Assembly: GCF_025602895.1 (NCBI RefSeq)
Contig: NW_026516233.1
Span: 186,001-250,000, forward strand
DNA length: 64,000 bases
Source of the DNA: Polychytrium aggregatum
Lineage: Eukaryota; Chytridiomycota; Chytridiomycetes; Polychytriales
Direction of reading: 5' to 3'
In this document: piece after piece, positions 53,701 to 62,006 of the stretch
Numbering within the stretch: the first letter of the stretch is position 1
Layout: every line of letters begins with the position of its first letter
Translations under genes and position numbers: made by a program
The notes under the pieces: model-generated
Databases searched by the model: none
The model's input: only the letters and a program-made list of their open reading frames with translations
Told to the model about the DNA's origin: nothing

Positions 53701-54624
53701 TCGAGAGTCAACAGGGGTGCCAGACTCGGCATACACCTTCGTCGTGAGCACGGACCTTATCGACACCGTAGGATACGTCTCCGGCGAAGGAGGACGGATA
53801 TCCATTTGGGCAGCGAAAATGTCGAGCTTGTCTTCCCGTGCAAGACGGAGAAGACTCGCCGCATTAACGAGCTCAATGTCGGGCGAAGATAAAGCCGTTG
53901 GCTCTTCAGAAAGCGAAGCAGAGTCAAGGCGGGAAGAAAGGGAAGGCGAAGTGCCAAAGGAGGGAACCGGTGTAAGGGAAGGACCGGAGGGAGGAGTCAA
54001 AGGCGAAGTGCCCGAAGGGGGAGGCGAATAGCCGGAAGGGGACGAAGTGTCCAAGGAGGAAGCAGAGACATCCGCGAGGATGTGTCCATCAGCAAGGCAA
54101 GAGGGATCGGAGAACGAAAGGGAGAGGGACTTCCAATTGACAACTGGATTATGCAAGCGCATCCAGGGAAGACCAAGAGTGATGGGAGTGGTGGAGAGTC
54201 GAGTCACAAGAAAAGAAATCGACTCGGTGTGGGAACCAATGGTCAACGTCACAGGAACGGTTTGGAAACGAATGAAACCGGCCGAAGAACCATCAGCAAG
54301 GGAAACGGAGTAGGGAGTAGAAAGAGGGATAAGAGAGAGTTTATGGAGATCCGCAAAGGCAGGATCAATGAGGGCAAGAGCGGTGCATCCATCATCAATA
54401 AAGACAGAAAGGGAGATGGAGACCGGGCCAGAAAGACTCATGACGACAAGGGTGGCCGGAAGAAGAAGCTTATCGTCCGATAATGACGAGTCAGAGGGGG
54501 AAGATGTTCGTATCGCCGAACAGACCACCTCGCTTACTTGCGAGGTGCTGCTCGGCTGTGGGCATTTCCCGAGTTCCGTTTGACCAGAACCGGGCACTGC
54601 TGAACATCGCGACTGCCGGGACAA
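50749..54624 (-). CDS. pol: Chromovirus C-b Pol
   Basis: 1291 codons, nearly identical to the C-a Pol and with the same domain order and the same atypical DDG protease motif. Expressed by -1 frameshifting from gag; no ATG at the start of the open frame. Confidence 0.94.
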   Translation of the reverse strand: MSRQSRCSAVPGSGQTELGKCPQPSSTSQVSEVVCSAIRTSSPSDSSLSDDKLLLPATLVVMSLSGPVSISLSVFIDDGCTALALIDPAFADLHKLSLIPLSTPYSVSLADGSSAGFIRFQTVPVTLTIGSHTESISFLVTRLSTTPITLGLPWMRLHNPVVNWKSLSLSFSDPSCLADGHILADVSASSLDTSSPSGYSPPPSGTSPLTPPSGPSLTPVPSFGTSPSLSSRLDSASLSEEPTALSSPDIELVNAASLLRLAREDKLDIFAAQMDIRPPSPETYPTVSIRSVLTTKVYAESGTPVDSRGVPLKYNEFGDVFSLKSDPPSSLPPHRPYDLSIEFVRTEDGKEPRLPKPGKVYPLSPAEESALSEYLTNALARGWISKSSSPVGAPCFFVKKPNGGLRLCVDYRGLNAITKKNRYPLPLFQDLLDKLSSARVFSHLDLPDAYHLVRVKKGDEWKTAFVCKSGSYEYNVIPFGLSNAPAAFQFFMNDIFSDLLGVCVVIYLDDILIFSKDPLEHEEHVKLVLSRLREHSLKVNPAKCSFDLSEVDFLGMIISADGIKMDPAKVEAVSLWPVPSSARDIQVFIGFANFYRRFVKDFSALARPLTSLTTKSSTFSWSPEAQEAFDSLKRSFTSAPILRYFDFSKPAVIEPDASDFALGAVLSQFDPDGALHPVAFHSRQFRPAEVNYDTHDKELLAIVDSFTAWRHYLMAADPDHPTLVFSDHQNLTRFTSASQLSRRQFRWAQFLSDFAFRIYHRPGRLNTKADALSRRSDFEIKPGDSLHSTNFLQLFESISLDSITVIGSNPDFLSEIRAATLSCSLLSDFNAKRLDGDYSFRDGLLYFKDLIVVPSPELQLKVFEQRHCSAAAGHFGLAKTVELISRDFHWPRLRKSVRRFIANCEACQRAKPSRHSPYGLLHPLPVPSERWWDLSMDFITDLPPSNGFDSIFVVKDRLSKQAHFVPTTKTVTGEQTAELFLSHIFRLHGCPRSIVSDRGTQFTSAFWRRFNELLKTKISLSSAFHPETDGSTEVLNQVIEQYLRIHCNYLQDDWTLHLPLAEFTYNNSENTSTGMTPFFAVHGHHPIFDPSIIRDPSVVPSAEERVDRLQTVLEDLKANLRVAQESYTLQANKSRLPTPDISVGDLVFLDRRHIRTLRPSNKLDQKKLGPFKVLRRINPVAFELKLPSTLKVHPVFHVSLLEPRTKDIVPEFTQPEPPPILVDSQEEFEVETVLDSRLFRGRLQYLVQWKGYSETDRSWEPAANVSHATDLVADFHLRYPSKPKATPGVRR

Positions 54625-55487
54625 GACTTTTCCCCGCAGTACAGGCAGAGACCCTGCTCACGACGTCGCTTTTTCTCGACGTCGGAGAGCTTAGCAGGGC
54701 GGACCGAGACAGAGTCAAGGTCCATGGGAGTGGGTGCAGAAGAGGAGGAAGAAGAAACATGCGCGGGAGAATGGTGGTGATGGGGAGCAGAGCGAGAAGA
54801 AGGAGGAGGAGGTTGGGAACGGGAGGAGATCTTGAGACGATGGAGGGCATCGTCGTACTCGACCGCTGCCTTGATCAACTCAGGCAGGGAAGCGGGAGCG
54901 GGGCGGAGACCGATGAGGTGGAACTTGACCTCAGACTTCAAACCCTCCTTGAAGAAGTGCATCTTGGTGGGTTCATCAGTCTGGACGCGGGCGGCGAGCT
55001 GGACGAAGCGGGTGGCGAAGGCTTGGCAGGACTTGAGCTGGACCAAGCGCTTGAGGTCGTTCAAGGCCTTATCTTGCGAGGAGGCCGTGTCCTCACCGAA
55101 GGTCGACTTGAGGGCAACTTCAAAATCCGCGAAGGAAGCCGGGAAGCGGTTGGCCATGTAGAAGGCGGCCTCGTACCACTTGAAGGCTTCACCGCGGAGG
55201 AAGGAGGTGGCGTACAGGACCTTCTGGCGCTCGGGCGCGAAGAAGGCAGGATCGGCGAGGAAAACCAGGTGGCACTGGGCGAGGAAGGCCGTCGTTTCAT
55301 CGCGGGAACCTAGGAACTCCTTGGGCTTGTTGACCTGGTAGACCTGGCGGGGAGCGGCGGCGGGAGCTTGCAGATCTTGGATCTGACGATGGAGAGCAGC
55401 GTTCTGGGTCATGAGGGCGTTCATACGCTCCTCCATGCGCGCCAGATACGCGTTGAGGTCTGCAGGGGGTGCAGCAGGCTCAGCCAT
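54534..55487 (-). CDS. gag: Chromovirus C-b Gag
   Basis: 317 aa from the first ATG (MAEPAAPPADLNAYLARMEE). A coiled coil comes first (MNALMTQNAALHRQIQDLQ), then the retrotransposon gag domain (FLAQCHLVFLADPAFF...WYEAAFYMANRF...LNDLKRLVQL), a serine/histidine-rich linker and a cysteine-rich end (CLYCGEKSCPGSRDVQQCP) that replaces a standard CCHC knuckle. The open frame extends 5' of the ATG into the primer-binding site without another ATG. Confidence 0.9.
   Translation of the reverse strand: MAEPAAPPADLNAYLARMEERMNALMTQNAALHRQIQDLQAPAAAPRQVYQVNKPKEFLGSRDETTAFLAQCHLVFLADPAFFAPERQKVLYATSFLRGEAFKWYEAAFYMANRFPASFADFEVALKSTFGEDTASSQDKALNDLKRLVQLKSCQAFATRFVQLAARVQTDEPTKMHFFKEGLKSEVKFHLIGLRPAPASLPELIKAAVEYDDALHRLKISSRSQPPPPSSRSAPHHHHSPAHVSSSSSSAPTPMDLDSVSVRPAKLSDVEKKRRREQGLCLYCGEKSCPGSRDVQQCPVLVKRNSGNAHSRAAPRK
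54564..54570 (-). promoter_or_regulatory. -1 ribosomal frameshift heptamer of C-b
   Basis: Minus strand GGGAAAT, read in gag as (tc)G GGA AAT (Ser-Gly-Asn), same codon context as in A and B; the gag stop follows within 30 nt. Confidence 0.72.
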
Positions 55488-55558
55488 CGGATCGACGAGG
55501 GAAAGAGAGGCGAAAGAAGAAGAAAGGCCGGGAAGCCAAGAGGGAGCGTTCAAAATGA

Positions 55559-56349
55559 TGTTAGAGTCCGAAGGGGACTCAACGGCAAAAGAAGAAGTGA
55601 GCTCGAAGTGAGCTCAGGGAAGGCAAGGGTAAAGTCCGAAGTGGACTCGGAGAGGGAGCGAGGGAAGCAAAGATCCGTTCAAGATAAGACTAGTCTCGAA
55701 ATGAGACGTGAGGAACACTCAGAGAATAAAGTAGAAGGCACTTTATTTAGTCCTATTTTGAACGCTGAGGTTCGACTACACATCGCGGGGGTCAGGCTAT
55801 TTATAGACAAGTCCGGACTTGGCAGCGAAGGGCGGCCAAGGGAGGGAAAAGTGGGCGATCGAGCAGGGCGAAGGGGGCGATGCACGAACGAGGGCCGAGA
55901 AGGACCACCGAGACAGGCAGAGAACCAAAGCGAGGGAGGCGCAAGCAAAAGCGAAGCACCTGGCAGGAGAAACGTGCAAAGGCGAAGCAATGTGACTCAA
56001 CGTCCAAGAAGCGGATTGGTCAAGTATAAGGTTGGGGCAAATGCATGCGAGATGAACAAGAGATCGGGGCGGTCAGGCAGGTCATGAGTCACCGGTGGTG
56101 GGACACATGACCGGCAGCCGAATTGCAACCAATCGCAGCAAGGCGCGTGCACAAACAAACCGGCGCGTGCGAAGAAGACAAAGGAAGCGGAGCAGCGCGG
56201 GGAAACGGAAGTGCGGAAGGAGCGGAAATGGCAGGCAAAAGGCGGAAAATTGGAGGGGAACTGCAAAGCTACACACAAACAAACAGAAAGGCAAAAGAAC
56301 AGCCAAGTGTGCAGTCAAAGTGGAGAACAAGCAGAAGCTATCCCTAACA
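55559..56349 (-). repeat. 5' LTR of C-b
   Basis: 791 bp; followed on the minus strand, after 2 nt, by the primer-binding site ATTTTGAACGCT. Confidence 0.94.
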
Positions 56350-56483
56350 ACTCCCTCGATACACTACAATCTTTCCCAAGGTGCTACAGCAGTCAGTTCT
56401 CATCCGTTCTGGATGAAATCGGTATCGTAAGAAAGCTCTCGCTCACGGCTATACCTCGATTATCCTCAATCGTGTCACAAACT

Positions 56484-56602
56484 GTGATGAATTCCAGTTT
56501 CTGTTTGTCGAGTACTTCAATGATTTCGTGGTATGAGGTTTCAAGGCCGCTCACGTTGAGAGTCGCGAACCTGATTGTCGGTACGTTGGGTACCTGATTC
56601 AT
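56484..56602 (-). pseudogene. LINE copy 2 ORF2, only the start of the endonuclease
   Basis: MNQVPNVPTIRFATLNVSGLE and about 20 further residues match the ORF2 of copy 1; then the match ends. ATG overlaps the ORF1 stop (ATGA). Confidence 0.8.
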
Positions 56603-58158
56603 TGATGGGATTGGGGTTCTGTGCGTCCGCCCATCGCGGGGCGGCCTGTTCTTCCTTGGGCGATCTCACGGGCCCTGGAGGTGATTTGCTCGGCAATGTC
56701 GGGGTCGTCGAGCTTGCGCTGGTAGACTGTGGCCGTGAGAAGATCCCTGGACTCGGCACATATCTTGGCTGCGCGTTCAATGTAATTCTTGATTTGCATC
56801 TTCTTGGTGTTTCTTTCCTCTTCGGTGAAGTTCTTGACATCCACGCCTGGGATCTCTGTGAACTTCCAGCTTTTGATGAGCTTGAGGAACTGTTCTTTGT
56901 AACTGGCGTCCCTGAGGATGAATTCGCTTGTGTGTCGGTCGACGAAGCTAATGTTCAGGATTTGGTTCGTCGGGAAGCCTGCCAGCTTGAACGCCTGTCT
57001 GACAGCCTTGTAGCTTCCTCTCGGGATTCCCCTGACGTAGACCCATGTGGCACTGTCGATCTTGGTCTTCATGGGGCCTTCTTCGATTGCGGCCTTGGCT
57101 CGGATCATTCTGAAGGGGGTGGCGACCTTGGGAACGATCCATTTGCCGTCGTCTGGGTTTCGGCCTCTGAGCACCGCTCCAATGGCACTGATTCTCTTCT
57201 CAGTATCGTTTTCCAGGGTGACCTTCTCCAGGGCCTCGAGCCGGTTGGCGGTGACGGTCCTGGCGCTGGCGTGTGTAACCTTGCGGGCACCACGCGCGGC
57301 GGCGGCAGCAAAGGTGTCCGGTGGGGGAGCGCGTTTCTCCTCAGACGCGTGATTGGTGTAGCACACGAGTGCCTCTACCGCCTCAGTGGCGATGGCCTTG
57401 AGCTTGTTGACTCCTTCAGGGCTGGAGAGGTCAAGCTGCTGGATCAGCTGCTTCATTTCTTGTGCTCTCTTGGCGCTTGTCAGTGGCTGGCGCCGCGTCT
57501 TGTGGCTACGGCCATCACAGACTCGGGCCCCGACCGTGTTGGCGTCGCCGAGGGACACCCGTTGGTTGAAGGCTTGAATGTTGTCCGCAGTGCGGGTCAT
57601 TAGTCCCCAAAAGGCGAGGACGGGGAAGCGCTGGCCGCACTCCTTAATCTTGGCCGGGTTGTCAGGGCTCATCATGTTGTTCTTGCACACGATGTCGTGG
57701 TCGTCTTGGTCGAGGTGCCATGAGGCCTGCTTCCTGTCTGCACAGCGTGAGCAGCGGACCCTGTGGCCTCGGAGTGCAAAGACCAAGCGGAATCGACGGT
57801 AAGTGATCTCGTCAAAGGTGAGTGACATGTAGTCGGCCTCACAGGCTTCGCCCCTTTCTTCCTTGGCTGCAATTTCGATGGCCCAGTTCTTCTCGGCCTC
57901 GACATCGGGAGGGTTGGGGTACATTTCGGAGTCTCCGTAGAGCTCCTCGATCGTTGTTTCGATCGGCTTCTGGCCACTGGGGACTATGGGCTGGGAGACT
58001 TCTTGGCCATCGCCTCTGCGTTTCTTGGGCGTGGGCTGATCCGTGAGATCGATTGTTTCGGCCTGAGCTTGGGCCTCAGGGGGTGCTCTGGAGGGTCCAG
58101 GGACACTGTCATGGACGTCTACGGCCATTTCGGGGGCAGGCGAGTCGTCGGGGGGCAT
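56599..58158 (-). CDS. LINE copy 2 ORF1 protein
   Basis: 519 aa from the ATG at 58158 (MPPDDSPAPEMAVDV). It has an acidic, proline-rich N-terminus, a cysteine-containing block (RVRCSRCADRKQ...DIVCKNN...ECGQRF) that may bind zinc, a helical segment (SAKRAQEMKQLIQQLD) and an alanine/basic-rich stretch. A later part (WVYVRGIPRGSYKAVRQAFKLAGF) has the look of an RRM-type RNA-binding domain. Such proteins coat LINE RNA. The stop overlaps the ORF2 start. Confidence 0.85.
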   Translation of the reverse strand: MPPDDSPAPEMAVDVHDSVPGPSRAPPEAQAQAETIDLTDQPTPKKRRGDGQEVSQPIVPSGQKPIETTIEELYGDSEMYPNPPDVEAEKNWAIEIAAKEERGEACEADYMSLTFDEITYRRFRLVFALRGHRVRCSRCADRKQASWHLDQDDHDIVCKNNMMSPDNPAKIKECGQRFPVLAFWGLMTRTADNIQAFNQRVSLGDANTVGARVCDGRSHKTRRQPLTSAKRAQEMKQLIQQLDLSSPEGVNKLKAIATEAVEALVCYTNHASEEKRAPPPDTFAAAAARGARKVTHASARTVTANRLEALEKVTLENDTEKRISAIGAVLRGRNPDDGKWIVPKVATPFRMIRAKAAIEEGPMKTKIDSATWVYVRGIPRGSYKAVRQAFKLAGFPTNQILNISFVDRHTSEFILRDASYKEQFLKLIKSWKFTEIPGVDVKNFTEEERNTKKMQIKNYIERAAKICAESRDLLTATVYQRKLDDPDIAEQITSRAREIAQGRTGRPAMGGRTEPQSHQ

Positions 58159-58526
58159 GGTTGATACCGGGTTGGTTTTGTTGGTAGGCAATGGGAGGGC
58201 AGTAATTCAAAAGGTGCGTCCGCGGAACACTCGATAACGAGATCGGGGCAAACCTGGGGAATTAGCTCATTTTTTTTTTCATCAGATGGGTCCGTTTATT
58301 AGACAGACTTTTGCCTTAGCGTCCCGTTCGGGCTCTGGCACTGGTTGCTGGCCATGCGGCCAGCTGGGATAGTAGTGGGTGTTCCTTCCCCTCATCACCC
58401 GTGAGGGTTCAAGCGGCAGGGAGAGGTCAAGCGATGTCAAGATTTGCGAGTACTCATCGCCCTTTAGCACGAGGTTGTCAGAGCATGCCCCTATCCCACA
58501 CTATTTTTCTCCGTGTGGCCGTGGGA

Positions 58527-61500
58527 TCAGTTGTCCACATGGTCCCTTGCGACTCTCGCGGGGGCTGTTATGTCGTCAGTCCAACCCATACATTGGTTGG
58601 TGACTGCACCTAGGGTTTCCAGCACTGCTCTCCACAGTGGTGGGGACTGGTCGAGTACTTTTTGGTACTCGGTCCGCCATGCTTCTAGTCTTGTTTCGTC
58701 GGTCGTGAACGGCTTCTGGGGTAGTCGCTTGAGCTTGGGGAGGGCATCGATGGCTTGGTCAATATACGATAATCCTTCTGGTGGTGGCGGAGTTCTAAGA
58801 AATTCCCACAGTCGTCCTTCGGCGTCTATGCATTCTGCCACGTGTCGGCGGTTGACTTTGACATCTGGGTGGCCCTCTCTTTCACATTTTTTGCAGATTC
58901 TGTCTGGCTTGGGGGGGAATACTCCGAGTCTCCACAGGAATATCCGTCGTACCTGTCCCACGGAGGCTACCGGTTTGCGACCGCTGAGTATGGGGTCACC
59001 CTTCCAGCGGTACGTCCCTGCTACTGACATGATTTTTTCGGGGTCTCGTCCGTCCTCGAAGAATTTGGTGATCATTCTTCGTTTCAGTGGGGTACTTCCG
59101 GGTAGTGCTTTCTCGAACAGTTGAACACGTGATCGAGTCGGGAAGCGGATCTTCAGTGCTGACACCTTTTTCCACCAGTCGTTGCTCAGGACTGGTGTGA
59201 GAATCGACTTGTTGCGGTCCCTGTCCGGGAGCTCCAGGAGGTACTTGAGTACTCGGGAGCCCAGGAACCCAGGGTCGTTGATCCTTTCGAACCAGCGGCC
59301 GTAACACTTGATCATGAGTACTTCTCGTCTCACGGCCATGGAGTAGACCCCCGTGACCGTCATGAGGGCGTGTCCTGAGGTGGTTTTTCGCACGTTGAAG
59401 GCTGCCCGGAGGTTGTCCAGCATACATGTACGTAGACTAGTCATTACCCTTGCACTGGGTCTCATGATTGCCAGCCCGTATTCTAGGCGTGGTCTGATAA
59501 AGGTTTTGAAGATTTTGTTGATGACACCGGGGTGTACTTGTTTGCTGAAGATGCCGTACATCCTGAATTTCTTCGTTTGGAATGTGGCGCGGTGTTTCAG
59601 GTGTGTGACATGTGCTTCGTCGTCAATTCCCTTGGCCCCGAACTGTACTCCGAGGTACTTGAAAGTACTTCGGACGAAGCCGAGCTCGGTTCCTCCGAGA
59701 GTCAGTGGTTCGGGGTTTGGTGTCGCTGTGAGTACTTCACACTTGGTCGGGGCGAAGGAGTACTTGTGCTCCGCCGCATGTGCCTCACAGATGTCGAGTA
59801 GTCGTTGTGCGTCGTCGTGATTGGTCGCGACCAGTGCCATGTCGTCGGCGTACATGACATTGTTGATGGTCAGGTCGCCAATCTTTGGTGAGTCGATTCT
59901 CCGGAGCCTCTGGGGGAGGTCGTCGACGAAAAGGCTGTACAGGGTTGGTGAGATGACCGAGCCCTGTAGTAGTCCGATTTCGAGCCAGTAAGTGTGGGAA
60001 CGGGCTCCGCTGATGAGTACCGTGGTTTTGACGTTGTCGAATAGTGTTCTGAGTATTCTGACGGTGGACATGTGTACTCCCCGTAGCTCTAGCTTTGGCC
60101 AGAGAATCTCACGGTCGACAGAGTCGTAGGCTGCTTTGATGTCCATGAAGACTACCCAGGGGGTGTGGCCTTCGTTGTTGAGTTTCTTGACGAGGACGTC
60201 GAGTGTGAATACTTGGTCGAGGGTTCCACGTTTGTGTCGGAAGCCTCCCTGGGCAATGTCGATGGGGCCCATTTCTTCCAGGAGGCGGCTGTGAACGATC
60301 CTTTCGAATATCTTCCTCGTTACTTGTAGTAGTGAGATGGGGCGGTACATCTTGATGTCTCCTTCCTCTCCTTTCTGTTTCCAGATTGGATGGTTGACAG
60401 CGATGTTCCATTCCTTGGGAATGATGCCGGTCCATATGCACCAGTTGAAAAAACGGCTCAGCCATGCTGAAACCCATTCCTTGACTGGGTGGAGTAGTTC
60501 GGCACTGATTCCGTCTGACCCTGGGGCCTTGCGCTTTCCTGTGTACTTGATGGCCTCTTGTACTTGTGCGGGGGTGATGTCTCCCACGCCCACTCGACTG
60601 AATGCGACATGTTGCCTGGGCGCGACTACTCGGTCTTCTTGGACCCCATGTCGGCTTGAAATGTTTCCGAAGTGAGTTCTGTAGGTTTCCAAGCTTTCTG
60701 CGTCGTTCGGGAGTACTGAGCGGTTGAAGTAACCACTCTTGATCTTCTCACGCTTGCTGATTTCCTTCATGAGCTCGGTGTCAGGCTTGGTCGGAAGTGA
60801 TTCGGCCCAGTTGTTGTAGAATTCTCGCTTGCGACGTTTGACAAGTTTGCGGAGGGTAATGTTCTGGAGATTGTACTCTGCCGCGCTTTCGACTTGTAGT
60901 CTCGAGCCGTGGGGCGCTCTGGAAGCGAGTAGGTACGCTGCGTTCCGGCGCCTCTTGATCTCGGTCATCTCTGGGGTCCAGAAGCCATTCGGGGGGACGG
61001 CTCCGTACTTCTTGCGCTTCCCGATGACGATGTTGGCAATCGAGTTGATGTGGCCTTTGATGATCGACCATCCGTTTTCTATGAGGGTCTCGGCGTCGGG
61101 TGGTCCGAGTAGTCCTTCCCGCCGTGGGAATCGTTGTTCGAGTTGGGTGAGCTGCTCGATTACTACCGGGTGTACTTGCTCGAAGGCCTCGAGGTACTCT
61201 TCGTGGACCCGTGGGAATTCCAATTGCTTGGTGCGCCAGACATGTATCGTGGGCTGTCGGGGTTGCCTTTCGGCGTCCCACTCGAGCTCCATCGTTACTA
61301 GTCGGTGGTCCGAGTTGCAGGTGGTGTTTGTTTGTACTTTGACGGTCTTTTGCTTCCGTCGGAGGGCAATCGATGCGAAGAATAAGTCGATTACTGACGT
61401 CCCTTCCACATCGCAGTAGTGTGTCCAGTGGTCCCCGCGAGGGTTGGACGAATCGACGAAGGTGAGTAGTCCCTCGGTGGCGGCCGAGAGGAGGGTTGGT

Positions 61501-62006
61501 CTTCGGTCGTTGAAACGAGAGTCCCTGGCCATTTGGCCGAGTCTGGTGTTGAAGTCACCCATGATCACAGATGGGATCGGGGTGCCTTGCTGGGTAGTCT
61601 GTCTCTTGATGATGGACAGGCCCTCCTTGACTTTCTCACGGAGTAGTGGTTTGAGGTAGAATGAACCGAAGGTGATTCCTCTGAACTTGAACCAGATACT
61701 GGTGTGGTGCGGGCCTACATAGAAGTTGCTAAAGTCCTCCATGTTGGTTCTTCGTGGGTTCCGGATCAGGGCGATCCCACCGGTACCTCGGCTGCGGCCG
61801 TTTGGGTCCGGCTCGCGTGTCTCGAAGACTATGAGGTTCTTGAGTGGTCCAATTGAGCTATGAGGTTTCAGCCATGTTTCTTGAACTGTGATGAATTCCA
61901 GTTTCTGTTTGTCGAGTACTTCAATGATTTCGTGGTATGAGGTTTCAAGGCCGTTCACGTTGAGAGTCGCGAACCTGATTGTCGGTACGTTGGGTACCTG
62001 ATTCAT
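58527..62006 (-). CDS. LINE copy 1 ORF2 (AP endonuclease, reverse transcriptase)
   Basis: 1159 aa, intact. An N-terminal exonuclease-endonuclease-phosphatase domain (IRFATLNVNGLE, FITVQETWL, SVIMGDFNTRLG, SDHRLVTMEL) cuts target DNA. The reverse transcriptase follows (RKAPGSDGISAELL, GGFRHKRGTLDQ, VVFMDIKAAYDSVDRE, LLQGSVISPTLYSLFVDDL, VMYADDMALVATN) with YADD catalytic aspartates. The C-terminus has a zinc-finger-like C-x2-C...H-x4-C segment (CKKCEREGHPDVKVNRRHVAEC). No RNase H domain is evident. The order EN-RT-CCHC fits the L1/Tad/Jockey-type LINEs. Confidence 0.94.
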   Translation of the reverse strand: MNQVPNVPTIRFATLNVNGLETSYHEIIEVLDKQKLEFITVQETWLKPHSSIGPLKNLIVFETREPDPNGRSRGTGGIALIRNPRRTNMEDFSNFYVGPHHTSIWFKFRGITFGSFYLKPLLREKVKEGLSIIKRQTTQQGTPIPSVIMGDFNTRLGQMARDSRFNDRRPTLLSAATEGLLTFVDSSNPRGDHWTHYCDVEGTSVIDLFFASIALRRKQKTVKVQTNTTCNSDHRLVTMELEWDAERQPRQPTIHVWRTKQLEFPRVHEEYLEAFEQVHPVVIEQLTQLEQRFPRREGLLGPPDAETLIENGWSIIKGHINSIANIVIGKRKKYGAVPPNGFWTPEMTEIKRRRNAAYLLASRAPHGSRLQVESAAEYNLQNITLRKLVKRRKREFYNNWAESLPTKPDTELMKEISKREKIKSGYFNRSVLPNDAESLETYRTHFGNISSRHGVQEDRVVAPRQHVAFSRVGVGDITPAQVQEAIKYTGKRKAPGSDGISAELLHPVKEWVSAWLSRFFNWCIWTGIIPKEWNIAVNHPIWKQKGEEGDIKMYRPISLLQVTRKIFERIVHSRLLEEMGPIDIAQGGFRHKRGTLDQVFTLDVLVKKLNNEGHTPWVVFMDIKAAYDSVDREILWPKLELRGVHMSTVRILRTLFDNVKTTVLISGARSHTYWLEIGLLQGSVISPTLYSLFVDDLPQRLRRIDSPKIGDLTINNVMYADDMALVATNHDDAQRLLDICEAHAAEHKYSFAPTKCEVLTATPNPEPLTLGGTELGFVRSTFKYLGVQFGAKGIDDEAHVTHLKHRATFQTKKFRMYGIFSKQVHPGVINKIFKTFIRPRLEYGLAIMRPSARVMTSLRTCMLDNLRAAFNVRKTTSGHALMTVTGVYSMAVRREVLMIKCYGRWFERINDPGFLGSRVLKYLLELPDRDRNKSILTPVLSNDWWKKVSALKIRFPTRSRVQLFEKALPGSTPLKRRMITKFFEDGRDPEKIMSVAGTYRWKGDPILSGRKPVASVGQVRRIFLWRLGVFPPKPDRICKKCEREGHPDVKVNRRHVAECIDAEGRLWEFLRTPPPPEGLSYIDQAIDALPKLKRLPQKPFTTDETRLEAWRTEYQKVLDQSPPLWRAVLETLGAVTNQCMGWTDDITAPARVARDHVDN

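Larger units (their letters stand above)
49946..56349 (-). mobile_element. Chromovirus C-b, complete, inserted in the D LTR
   Basis: 6404 bp, 791-bp LTRs at 49946-50736 and 55559-56349, ACTCC duplicated at 49941-49945 and 56350-56354. Gag and pol are both open, so this copy looks competent and could supply C-a. Confidence 0.95.
49770..56388 (-). repeat. 5' LTR of D, split by element C-b
   Basis: Two parts, 49770-49945 and 56355-56388, form a 210-bp LTR (minus strand TGTAGCACC...GGCTACA) once C-b and one ACTCC are removed. It has a TATA-like ACATATAAGG and a short CA/TG run near 49914-49927. Confidence 0.7.
56479..58262 (-). mobile_element. LINE copy 2 (5' part: 5' UTR, ORF1, first codons of ORF2)
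   Basis: Sequence from the left end of LINE copy 1's poly-A to near 56479 matches the 5' part of copy 1. ORF2 breaks off after about 40 codons, where unrelated sequence begins. LINEs are usually truncated at the 5' end; this copy has instead lost its 3' part, so a later deletion is likely. Confidence 0.75.

Noticed and set aside
56575-57603. 342-codon plus-strand frame antisense to LINE ORF1
   Set aside because: Repeated identically antisense to both ORF1 copies and without any domain; a shadow of ORF1.
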